A stretch of 64,000 bases of DNA from positions 62,880,656-62,944,655 of the forward strand of contig NC_090738.1 in assembly GCF_036898095.1 (NCBI RefSeq), given 5' to 3'. Positions 10,269 to 21,102 of this stretch are shown in pieces. How positions within the stretch are numbered: position 1 is the first letter of the stretch; every line of letters starts with the position of its first letter. The notes under the pieces were generated by a model that did no database searches, had not been told where the DNA came from, and was given only the letters and a program-made list of their open reading frames with translations. This DNA is from Palaemon carinicauda. Its lineage: Eukaryota > Arthropoda > Malacostraca > Decapoda > Palaemonidae. The position numbers and the translations under genes are program-made.

Positions 10269-11227
10269 TGCTTTGTTTCATTGGGATTCAACCTGAGTGC
10301 CTTCAAATATAAGATAAGGCATGTTATCAATATTACCATGAGAAACAGTAAACGAAGTTGGATCCTGTTTAAACTATTTCCTTAGGAAGTCACTGTTATG
10401 TTTGGTGGGGTGCTGAGATTGCCTTCTGGTTGTCTTGTGAGTATTTTTTCTCATAAAACTGGAACTGAAATTAGATATTTTAAACTAAGTGCAGACGGTT
10501 TTCCATTATCTGTTTAGTGACAAAACACTTTCATATCATCGGGTTTTAAGTAACCTCCCGATTATCAGCTTGATCAATTGATAACATATGATGAGTCAAT
10601 GTATAAAGAATATAAACACGATGTCGTGATCAATTGTAGTAAATTTCTACCTTGCATTAGTCATTTGAAATGATTAGCAAGGTTAATCTAACTATGACGG
10701 GAGAGGCACTAAAGAAATTTCAACTCAAGTTATGTTATCATGTACTAGCCATGACAATCAAAGGAAAAATAATATATGTAGGGATCATTAACTAGCCTAA
10801 TAAAAAGTTATGAATACTTGTCTAAAGTACTCTATTATACTAGTACTGATTGAATAGTTCATCTCAACCGTCCTTAATAAAAGTGATTGCTTGACACTTG
10901 TAAAAAGACAGTAATCTAACTCGAAAGAAAATATATAAATAAATGGAGACATTATATAGCTCACATTGTTTGTCAAAACATTCAATATTGCTAAAACCTA
11001 ATTACATCTCACGCAGTTTCATTTCATCCTCAGATCCAAACTGATATTTTCTAAATGACTCCAATTATTTGTATACAGAATATAATTGCAGAATGAAATG
11101 CGTTCATCTGAGATAAAACGAAATTATCTTTTTTAAAAAGGATGATGACCGGATAATCAAATGATGGAGATGCATGCATCCATAAGTTGAATCTCTTGAT
11201 TAGAATTATGATGAAAAGGAAATGGTT
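10269..11227. other. Non-coding, nothing recognised
   Basis: A/T-rich, unique-looking sequence between PLE-2 and the LTR element. Only short open frames without coding character occur. It also holds the sequence expected for the missing outer part of the left LTR but does not match it. Confidence 0.5.
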
Positions 11228-11802
11228 ACTCAGTCACTACAAAATGTATTAATTGATTTAGGCCGTAGGCGTAATCATCATCATCATCATCATACGTATT
11301 AAACACGTCCAAAAGAAATTCAAAGTCCGGTGATCAAAGGTCTTTCGTTTCAAAGAACAGTCAAATCAATTCCTCAAGAACAATCCAGGCCATCAACACT
11401 ATCTTCAATCAAACCAAATGTTCTTAAAAGGAATAAGTAATTCCAAGGAGGAATCACGGCCTGAAAATAAAAAAAAAAAAACACTTACAAACACTCCTAG
11501 CTAACTAAACTATCGTACTATAATCAAAGATAAATAATTGTTCCTATCATTCACAATCACGACAAGCAAAGATAAACAAAACTGTACTTACTCAAAAATA
11601 AATGATAACTTTCAACGCTGGTCAAATCAATCAAATAAATATAGTAATCCAGCGTGCACACACACAACTCCCTCTAGTCGCAGTCAATCAAAAAAAGCAT
11701 TTTCTCCGAAACATTTATTACTGTCCTAACCTAGCTAAAAGATAAACAAACAGTATCATTTATACCAACAGTCTTTCTAACAGCAGACAATCGATACACT
11801 AA

Positions 11803-11849
<47 letters not shown>
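11228..11849 (-). repeat. 3' LTR (left), truncated
   Basis: Near-identical to 14936-15559, including the ATC run, the TATA box (11758-11764) and the CT tract (11805-11849). It ends abruptly at 11228 and lacks the ~410 bp that lie between homology and primer-binding site in the other LTR. On the minus strand a long GA run sits exactly where a polypurine tract is expected, between interior and LTR. Confidence 0.7.
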
Positions 11850-11851
<2 letters not shown>

Positions 11852-11934
11852 AAGGATTTGGCAAAAACAAAAATAGAAATAAAACAAAAATAAATCCTTC
11901 ACATTCCTCCACCCTTACTTTGCCAAATCCTTCT

Positions 11935-12187
11935 ACATTTTCACACTACCACTTACCTTATTTTTTTTCATTACCCAGTCGCAGTCGGGAACGGGACCTC
12001 TACTCCGAGTAACTGGAACTTCATACACTCTCTAATTCACTTCTTCCTTATCACATTCATTCGCTACATTAACACTATTCCTATCTATATCCCTATCATC
12101 TAATATATCATGTACAATCCCATCTATCTCGTTCTCATCTGGACCTAAAATATCACTAATTTTCGTCAGCAATTCATCCATTTCATC
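11935..12187 (-). pseudogene. C-terminal tail of the element polyprotein, degraded
   Basis: The frame reads DEMDELLTKISDILGPDENE and ends at an amber codon (12032-12034), then stays open in the same frame through VPVTRSRGPVPDCDWV to a stop near 11935. The TRSRGPVPD type of ending is reminiscent of the region after integrase in LTR-element Pol proteins, so it may be what is left after an internal pol deletion. This assignment is tentative. Confidence 0.35.
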
Positions 12188-12243
12188 AAAACCATTTGTC
12201 TACTTTAATAAAAGATTCAATCAGACTACTTATCATACTCCTA

Positions 12244-12552
12244 TTATCTCATTCTTGCATTCGCCATTCTTTCTTTTACATCATCTAAGGAAAAACCACA
12301 CACGCTATAGGTATCATTCATACTCAGCCATGATTCATCTGTATTAATACATTTATCTTCCACACTCACTTGTACATTTACACCCTTGTCAGACTTATTC
12401 AAATTCTTACCTATACATATAAATTTCCCTTGCCCTTTCTCCTCACTTAAAACTTTCAAAGGCCTCTTTTTCCAATATTCAACTATAACTACTTGTTTAT
12501 TTTCCAGCCCTAATTTCTCATGCATACTAGGTTCATACTTGCTCATTTCCAA
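12244..12552 (-). CDS. Downstream ORF fragment of the LTR element, unknown
   Basis: A 102-residue frame beginning MEMSKYEPSM, with no motif I recognise; it is acidic at its C-terminus. The same frame is open upstream across a single TGA near 12558 back to about 12640 (MFGNYSVRGFSLVSPP), so the original frame was longer and followed Gag. No DTG/DSG protease motif or RT box is present. It could be a remnant of the protease-proximal region or an accessory domain. Confidence 0.35.
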   Translation of the reverse strand: MEMSKYEPSMHEKLGLENKQVVIVEYWKKRPLKVLSEEKGQGKFICIGKNLNKSDKGVNVQVSVEDKCINTDESWLSMNDTYSVCGFSLDDVKERMANARMR

Positions 12553-12680
12553 CCAATTTATTCATCCCATTCTCACAAACATTGATCCTATTCCTTCCAC
12601 ACACACAGGAGGACTCACCAAGCTGAACCCTCTCACACTGTAGTTCCCGAACATCCTGGTTGACGTAATCCCTTCTTCCT

Positions 12681-13022
12681 GCATACTCTAGATACATGCC
12701 CATCTACACCACATTCAGTACACTTACCTCACGGCTCCTGACACATTCTAGCATAATGACCATCCTTACCACAATTACCACAAATCACATTCATACGATT
12801 ACTACGACATCCACTTGCTATGTGCCCAGTCATACCACACCGATAACATTTTACCCCTTTCTCTTTCTTGCACTCGCTAATTCTATGCCCTACCTCACCA
12901 CATCCAAAACAAGCACCTAAAGCCCATCTACATTCATTCTTCTTATGACCTTCCTTTCCACACCTATAACATTTTTCATTACGGACACGACTATCTGACT
13001 TACCTCGATAGTCGATACGCAC
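12681..13022 (-). pseudogene. Gag nucleocapsid with five CCHC zinc knuckles
   Basis: Four perfect CX2CX4HX4C knuckles are in one open frame (CYRCGKEGHKKNEC, CFGCGEVGHRISEC, CYRCGMTGHIASGC, CGNCGKDGHYARMC). After a TGA at 12729-12731, the same frame continues with a fifth perfect knuckle, CTECGVDGHVSRVC (12681-12722). These bind element RNA. A stop between the fourth and fifth knuckle is either recent damage or a readthrough site. Five knuckles is more than the usual one or two in Ty3-type Gag. Confidence 0.78.
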
Positions 13023-13310
13023 TCACACTCGTATCCCTATTGCGCCAATTACCCTGCCTAAATCCTTCATTTGTCCTTACAGGTATTCCCACATTACTCG
13101 CCCTAACACTCCTATCTACTACACTATCAGCTACCCTCATCGGTCCTCTCATAACAGCATCTCTAAAACTAACAAATTCTGCCACACTTTCCTCCATTCC
13201 AGTTCTTACACTTACAGATTTGCTTTTTTTCATACACCTATCCAACTCGTAATTCTCAACTATCTCTAAAATATCATCCCATGTCAGTGTCTCTTTCGTC
13301 CACTCATTTT
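13000..13310 (-). pseudogene. Gag linker segment between two frameshifts
   Basis: Open in another frame from about 13310 to 13000 (DILEIVENYELDRCMKK through NWRNRDTSVSAYRLSR). It is basic and Arg-rich, typical of the stretch between capsid and nucleocapsid. A second one-base shift near 13020 leads into the zinc-knuckle frame. Confidence 0.6.
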
Positions 13311-14429
13311 CTCCTTCTGTTTCAAATTAATAAGCTCAGCAACATTCTTAGGTATAGTAGCCAGAAACTTCTTCATTAATTCCTTATTCTCATTTATGCC
13401 TTCATCCCCAAACTTCTTCCTAGCTAACGTTTCCAACCTAGATACATACATCGATATTGCTTCTCCTACATTCATCCATGCCTCATCAAAATAATTCTTA
13501 CGCTTATACCTAACACTCTCTTTCATAAATTTCACCTGCTCAATTATTCTCTTTTTCACACTTTCATAATCAACATCCCCTACACTCATTATCACACCAT
13601 ACATCGTCAACAAATACCAAGTCAAATATTCTCCTAACTCCCTAGCCCAAACTCTCTTACTATCACCATACTTATCCTGACAATACCTCTTATACTCCTT
13701 GAAAAACTCGTATACATCCCGACTACTATGCTCATTGAACCTTTCATACCGAGGTACCTCTCTCATAAACACATTCTTACATATATCACGTTCATTCTCA
13801 CTGCTATCATCACTGCTACCTTCCTTCTTGTTTCCTACTTCCTCGCTAGAATATAAGGAATCTAATTGCACACTCCTACTCCAATCCTTGGTTATACTCT
13901 TCCTAGCCCTTTTCTTACTCACCACTTTCACCCATTCACGATCATCTTCACTCTCATCCTGACCTGTCTTCTTTTCCCTCTTCATATTACTTTTACTTTT
14001 CTTCTCATTCTTCCTATCACATTTCTGTTCATCCTTACTATGCCTAATTCCCTTATCTTCAATCTCACTATTACTATCACTATCACTTCCTTTCCTATTA
14101 TCACCTACCTTAACCTTCTCTTCCACTATCAACCCATTACCCGAAGCAGAGGCCACTCCTCCGACTGCTCCTTCACCCATGAAAGTTTTCATCATTCCCA
14201 TTACTCTCCCCATCATAGCTTCCATTCGTTTCTCCATTCGTTCTTCATTCTCTCGTATCCTCATCTCAACACCCTCTTCAACTCTTTCTACAGTTCCCTG
14301 AATTTCCCTCAGTTTCCTATGCATCTCCTTATTCTCACAACTTAACCTCTTATTCTCGTGCAACAATTTCTCCTCACGCTCCTTACTCAGCCGTAATTCC
14401 TCCCTTAATACCTTTAGTAGTTCTTCCAT
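13284..14429 (-). CDS. Gag-like protein, N-terminal and capsid part
   Basis: A 381-residue frame starts at ATG 14429, 77 nt after the primer-binding site. Residues 1-80 are a charged heptad-rich coiled coil (MEELLKVLREELRLSKEREE). Residues about 90-200 are low-complexity Lys/Glu/Ser-rich. Residues about 225-375 look like a retrotransposon capsid domain (REVPRYERF, SSRDVYEFFKEYKRYC, WARELGEYLTWYLL, FLATIPKNVAELI). The frame ends early: shifting by one base near 13310 restores a reading into WDDILEIVENYELDRCMKK, so the stop at 13284 is likely a frameshift. Gag packages the element RNA. Confidence 0.75.
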   Translation of the reverse strand: MEELLKVLREELRLSKEREEKLLHENKRLSCENKEMHRKLREIQGTVERVEEGVEMRIRENEERMEKRMEAMMGRVMGMMKTFMGEGAVGGVASASGNGLIVEEKVKVGDNRKGSDSDSNSEIEDKGIRHSKDEQKCDRKNEKKSKSNMKREKKTGQDESEDDREWVKVVSKKRARKSITKDWSRSVQLDSLYSSEEVGNKKEGSSDDSSENERDICKNVFMREVPRYERFNEHSSRDVYEFFKEYKRYCQDKYGDSKRVWARELGEYLTWYLLTMYGVIMSVGDVDYESVKKRIIEQVKFMKESVRYKRKNYFDEAWMNVGEAISMYVSRLETLARKKFGDEGINENKELMKKFLATIPKNVAELINLKQKEKMSGRKRH

Positions 14430-14505
14430 TTCTCTTGAACCTTAATCTAATTTCTTACCTATCAGTCCTTCGTCAAAGAGTCCAGCTATCAATCCCACCT
14501 CGGCA

Positions 14506-14523
14506 GTCCCTGTTCGGGCGCCA
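14506..14523 (-). promoter_or_regulatory. Primer-binding site, tRNA-Lys type
   Basis: The minus strand reads TGGCGCCCGAACAGGGAC, the classical 18-nt complement of the 3' end of tRNA-Lys(UUU) used by many retroelements. It lies 77 nt upstream of the gag ATG. Confidence 0.88.
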
Positions 14524-14525
14524 AA

Positions 14526-15511
14526 ATAATATGGCGTGATGTTTAGAAAATTAGCCCCACACCCTGAATCACACCTACAGACAATTGTCTCAACAACACA
14601 AACTTTCCCCTTACGTTATCTATACCAGACTCTTTAACAAAAGGTAAAAAAACTAATCATAACCTTAAAACTATATTTTCTTATATTCTAGAATATTTAA
14701 CAAAAAACACCAGCAAACACACTTATAACTATAATAATCACTTAATACTAAAATAAACTGCATTCAAATAAATCTCAAAATAAATAAAAAACTTAACACT
14801 AACAAACACCAACAAACAAAAACACTTTAACATATAATATATGTGTGTGGACACCTTCGTCCACACAAGGGCTAACAGTCCTTTTAAGCCCAACGCCACA
14901 ACTCGGTTGCAACGCCACACTATGGAAACAATGACACTCAGTCACTACAAAATGTATTAATTGATTTAGGCCATAAGCGTAATCATCATCATCATCATCA
15001 TACGTATTAAACAGGTCCAAAAGAAATTCAAAGTCCGGAGATCAATAGGTGTTTCGTTTCAAAGAGCAGTCAAATAGAAACCCTCAAGAACAATCCAGGC
15101 CATCAACACTATCTTCAATCAAACAAAATGTTCTTAAAAGGAATAAGTAATTCCAAGGAGGAATCACGGCCTGAAAATAAAAAAACAGAACACTTACAAA
15201 CACTCCTAGCTAACTAAACTATCGTACTATAATCAAAGATAAATAATTGTTCCTATCATTCACAATCACGACAAGCAAAGATAAACAAAACTGTACTTAC
15301 TCAAAAATAAATGATAACTTTCAACGCTGGTCAAATCAATCAAATAAATATAGTAATCCAGCGTGCACACACACAACTGCCTCAAGTTGCAGTCAATCAA
15401 AAAAAGCATTTTCTCCGAAACCTTTATTACTGTCCTAACCTAGCTAAAAGATAAACAAACAGTCTCATTTATACCAAAAGTCTTTCTAACAACAAACAAT
15501 CGATACACTAA

Positions 15512-15559
<48 letters not shown>
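14526..15559 (-). repeat. 5' LTR (right)
   Basis: Bounded by the primer-binding site on one side and a (CT)n tract (15516-15559) on the other. It has a TATAAAT box on the minus strand at 15467-15473 and AATAAA on the minus strand near 15422-15427. The part 14936-15559 is shared with the left repeat; 14526-14935 is found only here. Classical TG...CA ends are not obvious, so the exact limits are uncertain. Confidence 0.6.
15467..15473 (-). promoter_or_regulatory. Putative TATA box in the 5' LTR
   Basis: TATAAAT on the minus strand in the LTR, conserved in the left LTR at 11758-11764, oriented to transcribe gag. Confidence 0.45.
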
Positions 15560-15563
<4 letters not shown>

Positions 15564-16700
15564 AGAAATTTTTGGTGTGATTCCCAAGATATTCGGAGTA
15601 GTTTAGACACGTTCTGCACAGTCCCCTATTACTCTATTTGATGATTAGTGGATAAAGTTGTTAATTAGTAGGATTTATGTGAATGATGACCTTCGGAATT
15701 CGTTTATAATGTTGGAAACATCTCAGGATGTTTATAAATGATTTACCATGAACGACTTAAAGGTTTGCAAATTCGAGTAGTTTTTATGGCTCTGTTAGGT
15801 TATGGAAAGTAACCCCATTCATCTTAAAGTATGTATTTCTCTGGGCTAATTTCCTCCAGCCTAAAATACATTTTCACGCAGTTTGTAATTTTCTTTTTGG
15901 AAAACATTGACTAAAACATACCTCAGAAACTATTACTAATATTCAACCACTATGATTCTCTAAACTCCTTTTAAGCAATGCGATATAGAATTTTCATTAT
16001 AGTAGTTACTTCATAGCTTATATTTCAACAGATATAGCGATCGAGATATCCATAATACAGCTCAGACATCGAGGCTGAGTTTCACAATTCTTCAGGTAAT
16101 CCTGACAATTTGATGAAAACGTTTAAAAACAGTATTTTTTTTCTGTATTCTCGGAATTTACGTCTCATAAGTTTACAATATATATTTTTTTTCAATATTT
16201 TTTCGAATTATATATCTTTTCTTATGTTTTAAAATATAATATAATCTACTTAGCATACGATTTTCCTAGTATCATATTATTTCTCTTTACAAATGACAAC
16301 CCTCGTTTACCTATCCACGAAAACACTAACCTCTTTTTTTTATCATAAGAGTTTGTGAATAATTTTTCTAATTCTTTTTTGCAATACTAAACTAGTTATA
16401 TTTACAGGAAAGAATTGGTTCTGATCCGAAAGCAAAGGCTATATTGGGGTCATAGCATCCAGGCAATTAAGACTAATCCATTTTGGTGGAGTTTCTCCCC
16501 TGATCACTGGGCCATCTAATGGCCATTTCCACTCGATGACTTTTTGTGATATTTCTCTGATCATAGTTGATCCATTTTCCCTCGCGCTATTTCACTTCTG
16601 CTGTGACCAAAAAAATGGTTTGAAAATGTGTTATGAAATGAAGGTAGTGAAAGTTTTCATTAATCTTTGGTAAAAGAAACATTGTGATTTAGAATATGAA
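15560..16700. other. Non-coding, nothing recognised
   Basis: Unique-looking A/T-rich sequence with no convincing frame, RNA gene or repeat. Confidence 0.5.
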
Positions 16701-16711
16701 TATAAGGTGGA

Positions 16712-16809
16712 GAGATCCCAAGGTCGATAAGGGAATCCAGATTTGAATGTGTTGATATTTAAGGTTTATTTGAAATATGAAAAATACGTTTAAATGTGCA
16801 AAATTGAAC
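16712..16809 (+). repeat. 5'-truncated SINE tail copy
   Basis: About 100 bp (GATCCCAAGGTCGATAAG through AAATGTGCAAAATTGAAC) match the 3' body of the SINE at 17019-17115 with about 80-85% identity by eye. The tRNA-like head is missing. Confidence 0.75.
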
Positions 16810-16909
16810 ATCAATCGAATGCCAAGCCACAATATTGATTTCAACTTTAAGTGCATATAACCTGAATTCACAGGCATATGTAAAGAAGGATTGTCATTAA
16901 CTTTTATCT

Positions 16910-17373
<464 letters not shown>

Positions 17374-17389
17374 TACCCAAAACTCTACA

Positions 17390-18170
17390 ACGAGCCTTTT
17401 TATACCTTTCCAGCGAGCCTAAAAACATCTCTTAATTGTTTGTGGTTCTTGAGATACACATAACCCTCATTTTCGCGTCCTGTCCCTTATACCTTGGCGC
17501 ATTGCATTCATCTCCCGCACCGCTATACTCAGAACCTTGAGACCTTTCTAACTAGCCCAAAAACACCTCTTTACTCCATGTGACTGCTGAGACATGCATA
17601 CCCCTTATTTTTGCGTCCTGTCCCTTATACCTTGACATAGTGCACTCATTTCCCCCACAGCCATTCTCAAGACCTAGGGACCTTTCAAACGAGACCAAGA
17701 ACACCTCTTTACTCCATGTGGCTGCTGAGATACGCATAACTCTTATTTTTGCGTCCTGTCCTTAAACCTGGACGTAGAGTATTCATCTCCCTCACCGTAA
17801 TACTCAGGACCTTGGGACCTTTCCAACTAGCCCAAGAACACCTCTTTACTCCATGCGACTGCTGAGATATGCATAACCCTTTTTTAAGAGACTTCATGCC
17901 CCTACCTCTTATACCTTGGCGTAGTTCACTCATCGTCCACATTGCCATACACAGGACTTTAAGATCTTTCCAACGATATCAAGAATACCTAATTACTCTT
18001 CGTAGTTCTTAGGTTTTGCTTACCTTTTATTTTACGGTTTTCGCGTCCTAACCCCTATAGAGAGGGGTTAAGCCCGTCGTTACACCCCCTATACGTCGCA
18101 GGACCATGAGACCATTCCTAAGAGCCCAAGAACTCCTTGTGGTTGCTGAGAAACATTTACTTTTAACAAA
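17390..18170. repeat. ~140-bp degenerate tandem repeat
   Basis: Five to six diverged units marked by GCGTCCTGTCCCTTATACC (17475, 17613, 17751, a decayed form near 17894 and 18040). Each is followed by ACTCAGGACCTTG..ACCTTTC and by CACCTCTTTACTCCATG and GACTGCTGAGA. The spacing is about 138-146 bp. Confidence 0.85.
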
Positions 18171-18278
18171 TCTATGGTTTATGGTTTTTCCTCTGTTAAT
18201 AGAGGACCTTACGGCAAAACTCTTTGGGAAAGGAGAGCAGATTGGGTTCATTTCGAGTGGCAGCCTTACCAGGCTTCT

Positions 18279-18382
18279 GAATATATATATATATATATAT
18301 ATATGCATGTGTATATATATATATATATATATATTTATATCTATATATACATATTCATATAAATAAATATAAATGTATATAT

Positions 18383-18422
<40 letters not shown>

Positions 18423-18446
18423 CATATATTTATACTTATATGTAAA

Positions 18447-18494
<48 letters not shown>

Positions 18495-18541
18495 TATACA
18501 TATATATTTATTTATTTATATCTATCTTCATATATATAAGA

Positions 18542-18584
<43 letters not shown>

Positions 18585-18589
18585 CATGA

Positions 18590-18637
<48 letters not shown>

Positions 18638-18640
18638 TCA
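18279..18640. repeat. Compound AT/CA microsatellite
   Basis: Long AT runs with two (CA)n blocks (about 18383-18400 and 18542-18560). Confidence 0.95.
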
Positions 18641-19170
18641 TGCGAGGATGGTCGGGTATGAGAGTGGATATTTTTATTCATGTTTCATTTGTGTATTTAA
18701 GAGATGTATAGCAAGGTCGTAAGGTGGGCCTCGTTCACATAGATTTCAGTAAATTTATGTAAATTATATAAGACTTTGGTCATTCATTTAGTTGTTTCTT
18801 CATTCAATTCATTATAAATAGATTTATGTTTTTTCAAAAAAATATATATTTTTTCTTTTATGTAGTTTTTTACGAAGTCTTTTGTAAACATGTTGAAAGG
18901 TATGCTCTATGACACACACCCTTATTTCAGTACTTGGCGCACATTCCTGACTAAGAACTGAAATAAGAGGTTGGTTATAGAATAGGTCATGTTAAGTAAT
19001 CACCCAGTTTGGTTTTGAGTATAACGTAAAGAGACTTTTGGATATTCAGTGATCATATATATTACTGTCCAGGAGTTTTGTAATTTTCTCAGAGCTTGGT
19101 GGTATCAGATTTATGTTGAATAAAACAAGGGAAGTTTTGGAACCCGGAAATTTATGTAATTCACTAACCG
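18641..19170. other. Non-coding, nothing recognised
   Basis: A/T-rich. It has no gene-like frame. Confidence 0.5.
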
Positions 19171-19171
<1 letters not shown>

Positions 19172-19221
<50 letters not shown>

Positions 19222-19242
19222 TATAATATACACACACACACA
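19172..19242. repeat. (AT)n(CA)n microsatellite
   Basis: AT then CA dinucleotides, ending against the presumed LINE 3' end. Confidence 0.9.
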
Positions 19243-19415
19243 CTTTACACTGACGGCTGCTTTTACGGTCTAATACAGCAGGGGAACCCTACTCTCTACA
19301 GCACCTCCACTCTCGTTTTACCTTGTTCGTTCAGAGTATTTTTCGTTTCATTTCAAGTATTGTTCATTTACTGTTAAATCGCCACTCTTTTACGACTCAA
19401 GGAATAAGAACGTCT
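19243..19415 (-). other. Possible LINE 3' terminal segment
   Basis: On the minus strand this runs on from the endonuclease fragment and ends ..GCAGCCGTCAGTGTAAAG before a (TG)n(TA)n tract, the usual look of a non-LTR 3' end. If so, the RT region between was deleted. Confidence 0.4.
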
Positions 19416-19628
19416 TCAGTTTCCGATGAAAGTAGTTGTTTTTAACATTTTGAGATTTGAATAACTTTGATGAATAAAAGGTCCGGCACCCCTACCAGAC
19501 CTACCCTTTCTCGGTATGTGAAGGAAAGTGTGTGTCGGGGGTGTCATTTTAGAGACCTTTGCCTTGTCCAAGTTATCTAACCATGTTTCAGGTAGTGCTA
19601 GTATGTCCAAATATTTCTCGTTTATCAA
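19416..19628 (-). pseudogene. LINE endonuclease (AP-type) N-terminal fragment
   Basis: A 70-residue frame, INEKYLDILALPETWL then PTHTFLHIPRKGRSG, matches the start of the apurinic-type endonuclease domain of non-LTR retrotransposons. The DILALTETWL motif, with its Glu, is typical. It stops at 19416 without the rest of the endonuclease or any RT. It lies downstream of the ORF1 remnant in the same orientation, as expected for a LINE. Confidence 0.75.
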
Positions 19629-19699
19629 TTTTCGTATTTAAATTGTCTTCTTACCTACATATTATATATTTACAAAGCCACAGTTTATGACATCCTTAG

Positions 19700-20528
19700 T
19701 AACCATGATCAGTATTTTCTGCAAGTCTTTTCAATTCTAAGTCAGAATATTTGCATTCTCTAGAATTTACGATGTGGTCACTTGGTTTTTCTAACTATGC
19801 ATTCAATACACTTTGACACTTGCGAATTACACTCCTTGGAAAATGGTTTCCCGAACAATTCCCTCAGTCTTTATCACCATTCTTAGACATGAAATCTTTT
19901 TCAGGATATCCTCACCTCTGAGAGTAGTAGCAGGTGATCAGGTGGTACTTATCACGTATGTTATAAATACACCATCGTAACCAAACGTTGTCCCCATTAT
20001 CATGAATAGCCCTCCGAACTTTAGGATCACATTTCAGCACATAGTGAGTGGTCCCACCTGAAGCAATTTTCTTCAGAACTACACTTATCTTCTCTTCTAT
20101 ATTTTGGATTTGGTCCAGGCAATGGTTCCTTTGAATCAAAGCATTTACTACATCATCTTTATCATTGTACACGTTGCATATCATTATTTTCGGTTTTAGT
20201 TTTTCAATTTTCCTCATTTTAGTGTCAGCAACCAATGACTGAATTTTGTTTGCAGCCTCTTCTCTGATAATTTTGTTAGCAAAGATTAAAACAACATTTC
20301 CATTCGTAGTTGACCTCATGTCAAGTATAGAAATGTCTCTAAGTGCTTGTTCAATTTCGCTTTTTCTTTCAGTAATTTTACTTGTATTTGTTTATTTAAT
20401 TACCACCAGATTCTTTGTCCTTACTATTTTCAGCAAATGTCAGTTTCTCCGGTTTTGGGTCCATCGGTGTTTGAAGTGTTGCCTTTATTGATTCCATATT
20501 CATGGCAAGAATATCAACTTTCTCAGTG
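19700..20528 (-). pseudogene. LINE ORF1 (Gag-like) remnant with ruined zinc knuckles
   Basis: The best open part is 19912-20319 (MRSTTNGNVVLIFANK through LRWCIYNIRDKYHLITCYYSQR). Upstream, in shifted frames, ALRDISILD and an N-terminal NFVTEKVDILAMNMES (about 20410-20525) continue it. Downstream, the knuckle region is still alignable, but its metal ligands read Ser, Tyr and Phe in place of Cys, His and Cys, and TGA codons replace others. Further on KYSDLELKRLAENTDHGY leads toward the endonuclease fragment. ORF1 proteins of this kind bind LINE RNA. Clearly dead. Confidence 0.7.
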
Positions 20529-21045
20529 ACGAAATTTGAAATGATGGCATATATTTAGGCTCTGTATCTGGATACACTTATAGAAATTATGCAGACATCA
20601 AAGATGAGTAGACTTTTAGCTAGAACATTACTAAAACAGTTTTACAAACACTGTTTTCTCATAAAGTATTTATGAATTTATGACATATATTGAGGATTAC
20701 CATAGAACAGAAAGGAATGAAAAAAATATTACCCTTATGATATGTAGTGAATATCTCATGAATTAATGAAAAATTATAACACTGTGTGACCTTTCAACAT
20801 TTTCATATATGGATTTTGTTAGTCAAACGATCTAGACATATCAGAATAAGACTTTAGATCTTAACGATAGTTTTGCTTACGAATGTTATTATTGTTCTTC
20901 GGAAAGAAGGTTCTTTTTTCGAAATATTTCCATGAAATTAAATTCAACGTCGTAAGTATTATAAAATTCGTACATTAGGGGAAATATTCATGAAATGCTG
21001 AAATACAGACAATTCCGAAAAATTTATTTCAAATAACGAACTATA

Positions 21046-21047
<2 letters not shown>

Positions 21048-21099
<52 letters not shown>
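21048..21099. repeat. (CT)n microsatellite
   Basis: Uninterrupted dinucleotide run. Confidence 0.95.

Positions 21100-21102
<3 letters not shown>

Larger units (their letters stand above)
11228..15559 (-). mobile_element. Non-autonomous LTR retrotransposon with Gag only
   Basis: Direct repeats 11228-11849 and 14936-15559 flank a minus-strand interior. The interior has an 18-nt primer-binding site at 14506-14523, a Gag coding region and two further fragments, but no recognisable protease, RT, RNase H or integrase. The right (5') LTR appears to extend from the CT tract at 15516-15559 to about 14526, next to the binding site. The left LTR lacks the inner ~410 bp (homology stops at 11228). Interior length is only about 2.7 kb, so most of pol is absent. 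It must rely on enzymes from a relative. Confidence 0.82.

Noticed and set aside
11277..11293. Short ATC/TCA run in both LTRs as a possible regulatory repeat
   Set aside because: Only five to six units; nothing beyond shared LTR ancestry supports a function.
13699..14345. Plus-strand frames opposite gag (13699-13962, 13866-14345, 12696-12920)
   Set aside because: Shadows of the minus-strand Gag and zinc-knuckle coding sequence.
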